From Chloroflexota bacterium (lineage in GTDB: Bacteria; Chloroflexota; Dormibacteria; Dormibacterales; Dormibacteraceae), in contig VBEF01000076.1 of the NCBI GenBank assembly GCA_005881275.1, positions 1-43,832 on the forward strand: a stretch of 43,832 nt of DNA. The letters are read 5' to 3'. The position numbers and the translations under genes were made by a program. Of this stretch, positions 32,435-42,625 are shown piece by piece (the stretch's first letter is position 1; every line of letters begins with the position of its first letter). The notes beneath the pieces are model-generated. The model saw only the letters and a program-made list of their open reading frames with translations. It ran no database searches and was not told the DNA's origin.

Positions 32435-34050
32435 CGTCCCGCCGCCTTCATCTCACTGGCGATCCGCGTGACCCCATCGGCGCTTTCGATGTCTTCGACG
32501 CTGACCGGCAGCGCCAGACGCCAGTTCGGGAATTGGTCGATTGTGCCCGGGACGTTCGGCCGCTCGTGCACACCAAGCGCGTCTTCCAGCTGCACGAGGA
32601 CGATTCGCGGCTTGCCCTGGGCGAGGTATCGGTAGGTGGCGATCGCCACATCGACGGCTGGAGTCTCGTCGGGTAGATGCGTCAGGTCGACAAGCTTTTG
32701 GCGCAGGTGGTGCAGCCGGTGCTCGGGCTCGCTGCGCGTCCAGATCCCCGCGATGGTCGGCAGGTCGTGTGTGCCCACCGCGGCAACCGCGTCGTGTGGC
32801 CAGCGTCCCGGCTCCGAGCCTTCGAACCAGACGAGGCGGTAGGAAAGCGAACCCTTCTGCTTGAGCTGCTTGCGCACGACCGGTTGAACAAGGCCGAGGT
32901 CCTCGCCGATCACAAACGCGCGGGCGCGGCGACTTTCGTTGGCGAGCAGGGACAGCAGCGTCGAAGCGGGATAGCGGACGTACGCACCCTGCGCTGCGTC
33001 CATACCGTCCGGAATCCAGAACAGCCGGAACAGGCCCATCACGTGGTCGAGGCGGATGCCCGCGGCGTGGCGCCCGGCGGTGCGGATCGCTTCGATGAAC
33101 GGCATCCATTGCGCCTGGCTGAGCTTCCACGGGTTGAGCGGTGGCAGGCCCCAGTCCTGTCCGTCGCGGAAGAACTCATCCGGCGGCGCGCCGACGCGCA
33201 TCCCTGGCGAGATGTAGTCCCTCCAGCGCCACGCGTCGAAACCGTCGGACGCAAATCCGACGGGGACGTCGGTGATGAGGCCGATCTCGTGAGAGGCTCG
33301 CGCGAGCTGCCGGTCGGCATGGAACTGCAGCCACTGGTGGTACGCGACGCGGTCTGGGTCGAGACGCCCGATGTCCTGCGGCCAGCTCCTCCAGGCCGGG
33401 CCGTGTATCTCGCATACCGCGTTGAACGTCGCGAAGTCGCGCAGCGCCTCGCCCTGGCGGCGCGCGAATGAAGCCAGGCCGTCGGGTTCGGGTGCGACGC
33501 GAAAGATCTTCTCGAGCGCCTTCGACTTGAGCTCGAACACCCGGTCGTAATCGATGATCCGCTCCGCGTTGAGCCGTTGCGCCGCTTCGCGCTCCGCTGA
33601 GAGATCGATGCCCTCCGCGCCCTGTACCTCTTCAACCCGCAGGTAGACGACGTTGCGGAACCGACGCGTCGATGCGTAGTACGGGGAGGGCTGATAGGGA
33701 TGCGTCGGCGTCTGCGCGCCGAGCGGGTTCAGCAGGATGAGCGACGCGCCTGCTCGTCGCGACCAGCGGCCGAAGCGGCGTAGGTCGGCGAAGTCGCCGA
33801 CGCCCCAGCTTTCGCGCGACCGCAGCGCGTAAAGCTGCACCGCCCAACCCCAGGTGCGCTCCGGCGCCGGATGGCACGGATCGTCAGCGAGCGGCGGTCG
33901 GCGAAGGCGCGGTGGGCGGTCCTTCGTCGCCCCCATGGCGGCGAGGATCGCCTGCTCGGCCTCGGGCGAGGTGCGGACGACGTCGCCCTGCCAGCCGTGA
34001 TAGGCGGGCAGGATGCCCCATCGGCGCGCCCGCTCGGATGCCTCTGTCAG
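32431..34050 (-). CDS. malQ: 4-alpha-glucanotransferase (GH77), apparent CTG start
   Basis: The GH77 barrel carries GIRLDHVMG with D335, VIGEDLG with E383 and THDLPT with D429, plus PTHPYQPSPYYAST. It transfers alpha-1,4-glucan segments between maltodextrins. An ATG at 33936 opens the longest standard frame, but the upstream in-frame sequence encodes a recognisable family N-terminus, RRWGILPAYHGWQGDVVRTS, so the protein starts earlier. Between that and an in-frame TAG (34074-34072) the only plausible start is CTG 34050, giving MTEASERARRWGIL, similar to actinobacterial MalQ N-termini. Length is then 539 residues. It sits 21 nt after the DUF1059-like gene and overlaps the GH13 gene. Confidence 0.9.
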   Translation of the reverse strand: MTEASERARRWGILPAYHGWQGDVVRTSPEAEQAILAAMGATKDRPPRLRRPPLADDPCHPAPERTWGWAVQLYALRSRESWGVGDFADLRRFGRWSRRAGASLILLNPLGAQTPTHPYQPSPYYASTRRFRNVVYLRVEEVQGAEGIDLSAEREAAQRLNAERIIDYDRVFELKSKALEKIFRVAPEPDGLASFARRQGEALRDFATFNAVCEIHGPAWRSWPQDIGRLDPDRVAYHQWLQFHADRQLARASHEIGLITDVPVGFASDGFDAWRWRDYISPGMRVGAPPDEFFRDGQDWGLPPLNPWKLSQAQWMPFIEAIRTAGRHAAGIRLDHVMGLFRLFWIPDGMDAAQGAYVRYPASTLLSLLANESRRARAFVIGEDLGLVQPVVRKQLKQKGSLSYRLVWFEGSEPGRWPHDAVAAVGTHDLPTIAGIWTRSEPEHRLHHLRQKLVDLTHLPDETPAVDVAIATYRYLAQGKPRIVLVQLEDALGVHERPNVPGTIDQFPNWRLALPVSVEDIESADGVTRIASEMKAAGR

Positions 34051-34071
34051 GCCAGCGTCTCGGTTCGGGCC

Positions 34072-34254
34072 CTACTTCTTCGCGCCATTCCGGTCGCCGG
34101 CGGTCTCGCTCACGGCGCGCCAGATCGCGCGCACCTCGTCCGGAGTGACCTGCAGCCGGTGCGCCGAGAGTCCGTGCTCGCGCACGTTTTCGACGACCTC
34201 GGACTTCGATCCACGCGTCACCCAGCCACACCGGCAGGTGACCTCCATCAACAC
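34072..34254 (-). CDS. Small DUF1059-like protein
   Basis: The 60-residue protein has the short DUF1059 pattern: a Cys-rich start (EVTCRCGWVTRG), an acidic helix (SEVVENVREHG) and SAHRLQVTPDEVRAIW. Its function is unknown in the family. GTG 34254 is chosen because TAGGCT lies 7 nt upstream; TTG 34251 and ATG 34248 are also possible. The longer open frame extending to 34671 is an antisense shadow of the aldehyde dehydrogenase. First gene of the operon leading to malQ and GH13. Confidence 0.72.
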   Translation of the reverse strand: MLMEVTCRCGWVTRGSKSEVVENVREHGLSAHRLQVTPDEVRAIWRAVSETAGDRNGAKK

Positions 34255-34261
34255 GCCGCAC

Positions 34262-34267
34262 AGCCTA
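34262..34267 (-). promoter_or_regulatory. -10 element for the DUF1059-malQ-GH13 operon
   Basis: TAGGCT on the minus strand lies 7 nt before GTG 34254. Only 18 bp separate it from the divergent aldehyde dehydrogenase -10 box. Confidence 0.5.
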
Positions 34268-34285
34268 GCGCGGTATTGGGACGCG

Positions 34286-34291
34286 TAGGAT
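34286..34291 (+). promoter_or_regulatory. -10 element for the aldehyde dehydrogenase gene
   Basis: TAGGAT lies 6 nt before ATG 34298 with no Shine-Dalgarno sequence, a typical leaderless layout. Confidence 0.55.
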
Positions 34292-34297
34292 GCTGCC

Positions 34298-35791
34298 ATG
34301 GCGATCGCCGAAGACCTGGAAATCGCCGCGTTTCTCAAGGGCCAGCCGAAAAAGCTCTTCATCGGGGGGCGTTGGGTCGAGGCCGCGAGCGGCAAGACAT
34401 TCGAGACCCTCAACCCGGCCACCGGCGAGGTGCTGGCGAAAGTCGCCGAGGGCGGAGCGGACGACATCGACCGCGCGGTGGCGGCGGCGCGCGCCTCGTT
34501 CGACCGAGGCACCTGGCGCGACCTGCCGCCCTCGGAGCGGGCCAAGGTTCTCTGGCAGGTCGGCGACATGATCGAGGAGCGGGCGACCGAGTTCGCCCAG
34601 CTCGAAACCCTCGACAACGGGATGCCGATCAACGACGCGCTGCTCTTCCACGCGCCCCTGGCCGCCGCCACGTTCCGCTACTACGCAGGATGGGTCACCA
34701 AGCTGGACGGCGCCACGCAACAGATCTCGCTGCCGGGCAACTACCTGAGCTACACGCTGCGCGAACCCATCGGGGTCGTCGGCCAGATCATCCCCTGGAA
34801 CTTTCCGCTCCTGATGGCCGCGTGGAAGATCGCGCCCGCGCTGGCCTGCGGCAACAGCGTGGTGCTCAAGCCGTCCGAAGAGACGCCACTCAGCGCGCTG
34901 TTGCTGGCCGAGCTGCTGCAGGAAGCGGAGCTGCCAGCTGGCGTCCTGAACGTCGTGCCCGGTCGAGGCGAGACGGCCGGCGCGCGATTGGCCGCGCATC
35001 CGGACGTCGACAAGATCGCATTCACGGGCTCGACCGAGGTGGGCAAGCTGATCGCCAAGGCCTCAGCGGAGAGCAACCTGAAGCGCGTCAGCCTCGAGCT
35101 CGGTGGCAAGTCGCCCAACATCGTGTTCGCCGACGCCGACCTGACGAAGGCGGTGTCGGGCGTGTTCTTCGGCATCTTCTTCAACCAGGGCCAGGTGTGC
35201 TCGGCGGGATCGCGGCTGTTCGTGCAAGAAAAGGTGTACGACCAGGCGTTGGACCAGCTGGTCCAGACCGTGAAGGAAGCGCGCATCGGACCAGGCATCG
35301 ACCCGGTGACGCAGATGGGACCGCTCGTCTCGAAGACACAGATGGAGCGCGTGCTCGGTTACATCCGAACCGGCAGCCAGGAAGGCGCGCGGCTCCTGGC
35401 GGGCGGCCACAGGCCCGGCGGCCTCGACTCCGGCTACTTCGTGGAACCGACCGTGTTCGCCGATGTCGACGGCAAGATGCGTATCGCGCGCGAGGAGATC
35501 TTCGGGCCGGTGGTCGCCGCGATCCCGTTCAGCGACGAGGACGACCTGGTCGCGAAGGCGAACAGCACGATCTACGGATTGGTGGCCGGTGTCTGGACGG
35601 AGAACGTGAGCCGCGCCCATCGCGTGGCGCATGCGCTCAAGGCGGGCACCGTTTATGTGAACTGCTACCACATCGTCGACGCGGTCACGCCATGGGGAGG
35701 CTACAAGCAAAGCGGATGGGGGCGTGAGCTAGGCCCTTACGCGCTCGACCTCTACACGGAGCTCAAGAACGTCATCGTCGACATCAGCTGA
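34298..35791 (+). CDS. NAD(P)-dependent aldehyde dehydrogenase
   Basis: The 497-residue enzyme is a full-length ALDH superfamily member. It shows the cofactor-binding segment GQIIPWNFPLL, VVLKPSE, the Rossmann motif FTGSTEVGK, general base E267 in LELGGKSPN and catalytic nucleophile C301 in NQGQVCSAGS. EIFGPVV near 410 is also conserved. It oxidises an aldehyde to the acid. The sequence is like betaine-aldehyde/phenylacetaldehyde-type dehydrogenases, but the substrate is not determinable. It is divergent from the DUF1059-malQ operon and appears monocistronic. Confidence 0.95.
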   Translation: MAIAEDLEIAAFLKGQPKKLFIGGRWVEAASGKTFETLNPATGEVLAKVAEGGADDIDRAVAAARASFDRGTWRDLPPSERAKVLWQVGDMIEERATEFAQLETLDNGMPINDALLFHAPLAAATFRYYAGWVTKLDGATQQISLPGNYLSYTLREPIGVVGQIIPWNFPLLMAAWKIAPALACGNSVVLKPSEETPLSALLLAELLQEAELPAGVLNVVPGRGETAGARLAAHPDVDKIAFTGSTEVGKLIAKASAESNLKRVSLELGGKSPNIVFADADLTKAVSGVFFGIFFNQGQVCSAGSRLFVQEKVYDQALDQLVQTVKEARIGPGIDPVTQMGPLVSKTQMERVLGYIRTGSQEGARLLAGGHRPGGLDSGYFVEPTVFADVDGKMRIAREEIFGPVVAAIPFSDEDDLVAKANSTIYGLVAGVWTENVSRAHRVAHALKAGTVYVNCYHIVDAVTPWGGYKQSGWGRELGPYALDLYTELKNVIVDIS

Positions 35792-35837
35792 GCCCGACAA
35801 TCGCCTTCACGGCCTGTCCAACGCGCTACCCGCGGCG

Positions 35838-35843
35838 TACCCT
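35838..35843 (+). promoter_or_regulatory. -10 element for the M23-like peptidase gene
   Basis: TACCCT lies 9 nt before TTG 35853, within 50 nt of the aldehyde dehydrogenase stop. Confidence 0.35.
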
Positions 35844-35852
35844 GACCCTGGT

Positions 35853-36503
35853 TTGCTTTGCGGGGCCCTCTGTCTCGTGACCATGTTGTCGGTCGCCGTG
35901 CAACCACCCGGCGCGAGTGGCTCGCCGCCGCCTCCCCCAGCCGCGGCGCCGGCCGCGGCCGATGTCTTCCAGTACCCGCTTCCCACATGGTCGCCGCACT
36001 GCCTCGGCTTTGGAAGCCAGTGGCGGTACTGCAACGGCGTGCCGCTGCGAGCTTGCCCATCGGGCGCGGTGTGGCTGCATACCGGGGCGGACGTGCAGAC
36101 GGGCATCCAGCCTGTGGTGGCCGCCGGTGACGGCGTCATCGTCGGGTATCAGACCGACCCGACGTTTCGCGGGGGCGTCCTGATTCGGCATCAAACCAGC
36201 GCGGGTGTCGTCATCACGCAGTACTGGCACGTCTGGCTGCGCTCCGGGTTCGGCGTCGGCACGCCGGTCAAGAGAGGTCAGGCGTTCGCCGACGTCGCGG
36301 ACATGGGCAGCCGCACGCATCTGCATTTCGCGGTCTTCAACGGCGACTTCGAGTCGCACGCGTGGAACGGCGCCCTGCCACCATCGTCGTGTTCTGGGTA
36401 TCCGGCGTTTCCCTACCGCTTCGTCGACCCGACCGCGTTCATCCAGGCGCACCAGCATCAGCCTCCGGTCCACTTCGCGCGCGGCGTCCGTTTGGAGGGT
36501 TAG
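35853..36503 (+). CDS. Secreted M23/LytM-like peptidase
   Basis: The 216-residue protein has an N-terminal hydrophobic signal sequence, a Pro/Ala-rich spacer (SPPPPPAAAPAAA), then a LytM-like beta domain. Visible zinc-site motifs are HTGADV (His and Asp ligands), VVAAGDGVIV and THLHFAVF with the HxH pair. M23 enzymes cut peptide bridges in peptidoglycan; without the polar residues checked structurally, a non-enzymatic LytM regulator is possible. Cysteines before the domain could pair outside the cell. The start is TTG 35853; ATG ten codons later would shorten the signal peptide. Confidence 0.8.
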   Translation: MLCGALCLVTMLSVAVQPPGASGSPPPPPAAAPAAADVFQYPLPTWSPHCLGFGSQWRYCNGVPLRACPSGAVWLHTGADVQTGIQPVVAAGDGVIVGYQTDPTFRGGVLIRHQTSAGVVITQYWHVWLRSGFGVGTPVKRGQAFADVADMGSRTHLHFAVFNGDFESHAWNGALPPSSCSGYPAFPYRFVDPTAFIQAHQHQPPVHFARGVRLEG

Positions 36504-36513
36504 CGATTATTCG

Positions 36514-40014
<3,501 letters not shown>

Positions 40015-40026
40015 AGGTAACCGTTA

Positions 40027-40032
40027 AGGGTA
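40027..40032 (-). promoter_or_regulatory. Candidate -10 element for metH
   Basis: TACCCT on the minus strand lies 12 nt before ATG 40014. The implied leader is about 5 nt. Confidence 0.35.
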
Positions 40033-40048
40033 CGACCTGGCCCCTCCG

Positions 40049-40073
40049 GCCCCTCCGTCCGGCTTCGCCGGAC
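40049..40073. terminator. GC-rich hairpin, copy 2 of a 25-bp dispersed element
   Basis: GTCCGGC (40057-40063) and GCCGGAC (40067-40073) pair around TTC. The 25-bp sequence matches 24288-24312 at 23 of 25 positions. It lies between the DUF2079 stop and the metH start. A second hairpin, CCCCAC-TGC-GTGGGG, follows at 40078-40092, so this short region probably ends the DUF2079 transcript. Confidence 0.55.
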
Positions 40074-40115
40074 ACGTCCCCACTGCGTGGGGAGGAGTTA
40101 TCTACTGATAACGCA

Positions 40116-41573
40116 CTAGTCCCCGACCGGGCTCCAGATCTGGAACCGGCCGTCGTCGTAGAGCAGCCGGCGTCCGCCGGCGGCGAGCCCATCGAGGGCC
40201 TGCTGGCGCTTGGCCTTGCTCGTGGTGGCGCCCAGGAACGTGTTCTGATCGATCACGACGTAGCTCGATCCGTCGAGCATGTCCGGGAAGTCGTTGATCG
40301 TGTGCCGGTTGGCGAGCCAGACGGTCAAACCGGCGTCGGCGTTCACCGGCGCATCCGAGGGGATCACCGTCGTCGCAGCCTGGAGCTGCGCGACTGAGTT
40401 GGGTCTGTCGTACAGGCTCTCGTCGGCGTACAGGGCGGGAGGAAAGCGTCCGGTTCCCCAGCCCAGCAGCAGCGCCGGCAGAACGACCGCGAGCGCCAGC
40501 GCGGGCTTGAAGGACCGTCTGCGGAGGAGCTCCCTCGCGCCAAGGCCACCGGCCACGATGAGCGGAAACATGAGGAGAAGGACGTAGTGCAGGTGCAGGT
40601 CGTTCTGCGGGTTGTGGCCGCTCAGCGCGTTGGCGAGGTAGGGCGGGACCGCCAGGAGCAACCACCGCGGCGCCAGCAGCGGCAGCGCGAACATCGACGC
40701 GACGATCGCGGCCAGCATCGCGAGCGCATCAGGTCGCCCAAGCTCCTGCGCGACAGCGAGGGGTGAGACCGGCATGTTGGGGTCGAGGCCGACGAGCCAG
40801 CGGTAGGAAACGAAGTCCGTGTAGCCGAAGTGGTGAAAGTGCTGCTGCACGATGCCCGTCGCGATGAGGAACCACGCGCCCGCCAGATAGAGGATGAAGC
40901 GCCAATGTCTCTTGATCTCCGGCGCGCCATGGACCCGCATCACAATGGAGAGCACTCCAACCGTGTAGACCTGATCCTCCTTGCAGGTCAGAGTGAGGAC
41001 GCACAGGGCCCACATGGCGACCCTGTGGCCGCGAATCCCCGCCCACGCCGCAAGCAATGCGAACGCGAGCGCAAAGTTCTCGGGGTGGAAGAAATCGCGC
41101 GCCGCCTCCTGTGTGGCGGCCCAGAAAGGTATGGGCGCCGCAAGGGCCACGGCAAGCCACGGCGACTCGGCGCGACCGGCCGGCAGGATGGCGCGGAAAA
41201 AGAGATAGGCAGCCGGTGCGGCGGCTGCAAGTCCGGCCGACGCGAAGATGAGCAGCACGGTCGGGCTGGGCCAAAACTTTTCGATCGCGGCCAGCAACAC
41301 AAAGATGGGCTCGAGGTGGATGCCGAGAAAGTCACCGCGGGCAAAGCTCGTATAAAACCCATGGCCCTGCGCGATGTTCCAGATGACCTGCTGGTCATAG
41401 GCCAGGTCCCAGGCCTCGCCGGTCATGCCGTACGCGCGCTGGAGCATCTCGCGCAGCATCCACGTGAATCCGATCGCCGCGGTCAGCATGGGCACCGCGG
41501 CGAACATCCACCAAGCCTCGCCCCTCGCCTGCTCGCGTTCTGCAACGCCAATTCGAGCGGCTCCGACGGTCAT
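40116..41573 (-). CDS. DUF2079-family multi-pass membrane protein
   Basis: The 485-residue protein has a short cytoplasmic start and about ten hydrophobic helices, ending in a soluble C-terminal part (~380-485). The DUF2079 signature is visible: YDQQVIWNIAQGHGFYTSF followed by FLGIHLEPIFVLLA. Related membrane proteins resemble polyprenyl-phosphate-sugar-dependent glycosyltransferases (GT-C fold), so a sugar-transfer role is possible but unproven. It is divergent from a GT2 enzyme of the dolichyl-phosphate-mannose-synthase type, which could supply the lipid-linked sugar; this link is inferred. Confidence 0.85.
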   Translation of the reverse strand: MTVGAARIGVAEREQARGEAWWMFAAVPMLTAAIGFTWMLREMLQRAYGMTGEAWDLAYDQQVIWNIAQGHGFYTSFARGDFLGIHLEPIFVLLAAIEKFWPSPTVLLIFASAGLAAAAPAAYLFFRAILPAGRAESPWLAVALAAPIPFWAATQEAARDFFHPENFALAFALLAAWAGIRGHRVAMWALCVLTLTCKEDQVYTVGVLSIVMRVHGAPEIKRHWRFILYLAGAWFLIATGIVQQHFHHFGYTDFVSYRWLVGLDPNMPVSPLAVAQELGRPDALAMLAAIVASMFALPLLAPRWLLLAVPPYLANALSGHNPQNDLHLHYVLLLMFPLIVAGGLGARELLRRRSFKPALALAVVLPALLLGWGTGRFPPALYADESLYDRPNSVAQLQAATTVIPSDAPVNADAGLTVWLANRHTINDFPDMLDGSSYVVIDQNTFLGATTSKAKRQQALDGLAAGGRRLLYDDGRFQIWSPVGD

Positions 41574-41582
41574 CGGAGGGGG

Positions 41583-41588
41583 AGCTTA
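41583..41588 (-). promoter_or_regulatory. -10 element for the DUF2079 gene
   Basis: TAAGCT on the minus strand lies 9 nt before ATG 41573, only 6 bp from the divergent -10 box at 41595-41600. Confidence 0.45.
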
Positions 41589-41594
41589 TCAAGG

Positions 41595-41600
41595 CATAAT
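41595..41600 (+). promoter_or_regulatory. -10 element for the GT2 gene
   Basis: CATAAT lies 7 nt before ATG 41608 and no Shine-Dalgarno sequence is present, consistent with leaderless initiation. Confidence 0.5.
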
Positions 41601-41607
41601 CCGCGGC

Positions 41608-42615
41608 ATGGCCCGCCAGGCCCCCACGGATACGCCGCACGTCTCGGTGGTCGTGCTCGTTTACGACGAGGTCGACAGCGTGGAGCCGCTGCATCGCGAG
41701 CTGATGGGGGTGCTTGCGGCCCTGGGCACCTCGTTCGAGGTGCTTTACATCGACGACGGAAGCCGTGACGGCACTACGGAGAAGTTGGGTCAGACCGCAT
41801 CTCGTGACGCACGGGTCCGAGTCGTGAGCTTTCGCCGCAACTTCGGCCAGACGGCCGCAGTGCAGGCGGGGATCGATCACAGCCGTGGCGCGGTGCTCCT
41901 CTTCCTTGACGGCGACATGCAGAACGACCCGCACGATATACCGCACCTCCTGCAGAAGATCGACGAGGGCTATGACGTGGTCAGCGGCTGGCGCCGGGAC
42001 AGGCGTGACGATGCGAGTCGTGTGATCCCTTCGAAGATCGCCAACTGGGTCATCGCGCGCGTCACGGGCGTCCAGCTGAGCGACTTCGGCTGCACGCTGA
42101 AGGCGTATCGCCGCGAGGTCATCCACGACGTGAAGCTCTCCGGCGAGATGCATCGCTTCATCCCCGTGTTCGCCGCGATGATCGGTGCGCGGATCACCGA
42201 GCTGCCGGTCAACCACCGCCCTCGGACCTACGGCAAGTCGAAGCACTCGTTCACCCGCGCGTCACGGGTCATGCTCGACCTGGTCACGGTCAAGCTGCTG
42301 GGCAGCCATTCGACCCAGCCCCTGTACCTCTTTGGGTTTGCCGCCTTCGCGATGTGGGCGGTCGCGCTCGTCCTCGCCGCGATCGTGATCCTGCAGAAGG
42401 TGATGCCTCCGTACGTGTACGCGCACAACAACCCGCTGCTTCTGCTGTCCGTCGTCCTGGCCATCGTCGGGGTTCAGTTCATCCTGATCGGCCTCTCCAT
42501 CCGCATGTACCAGGAGTCGCAGTCGAAACCGACGTACGTGGTGCGCGAGATCCTCGAGAAGACACCCCACAGGCAGCCCGCGACGAACGGGAGACCCGCC
42601 GTCCGGACCAGGTGA
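41608..42615 (+). CDS. GT2 glycosyltransferase, polyprenyl-phosphate mannose/glucose synthase type
   Basis: The 335-residue enzyme has an N-terminal GT-A domain: VSVVVLVYDEVDSV, EVLYIDDGSRDGT with the nucleotide-binding Asp residues, and FLDGDMQNDP with the DxD-like motif. The GCTLKAYRREV segment and two C-terminal membrane helices (~240-310) follow, as in DPM1/GtrB-like enzymes. These load a sugar from a nucleotide donor onto a polyprenyl phosphate at the membrane. The true start is ATG 41608, not the longer upstream frame that runs through the divergent gene. It likely pairs with the divergent DUF2079 protein. Confidence 0.92.
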   Translation: MARQAPTDTPHVSVVVLVYDEVDSVEPLHRELMGVLAALGTSFEVLYIDDGSRDGTTEKLGQTASRDARVRVVSFRRNFGQTAAVQAGIDHSRGAVLLFLDGDMQNDPHDIPHLLQKIDEGYDVVSGWRRDRRDDASRVIPSKIANWVIARVTGVQLSDFGCTLKAYRREVIHDVKLSGEMHRFIPVFAAMIGARITELPVNHRPRTYGKSKHSFTRASRVMLDLVTVKLLGSHSTQPLYLFGFAAFAMWAVALVLAAIVILQKVMPPYVYAHNNPLLLLSVVLAIVGVQFILIGLSIRMYQESQSKPTYVVREILEKTPHRQPATNGRPAVRTR

Positions 42616-42625
42616 CCGTGCCGAG

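Noticed and set aside
34299-34671. Longer version of the DUF1059-like protein reaching 34671
   Set aside because: The extra N-terminus lies opposite the aldehyde dehydrogenase coding region, and a -10 box sits right before GTG 34254.
40015-40115. Cobalamin riboswitch upstream of metH
   Set aside because: Only about 100 nt are available, with two simple hairpins and no B12-box-like core; the predicted leader is a few nucleotides.
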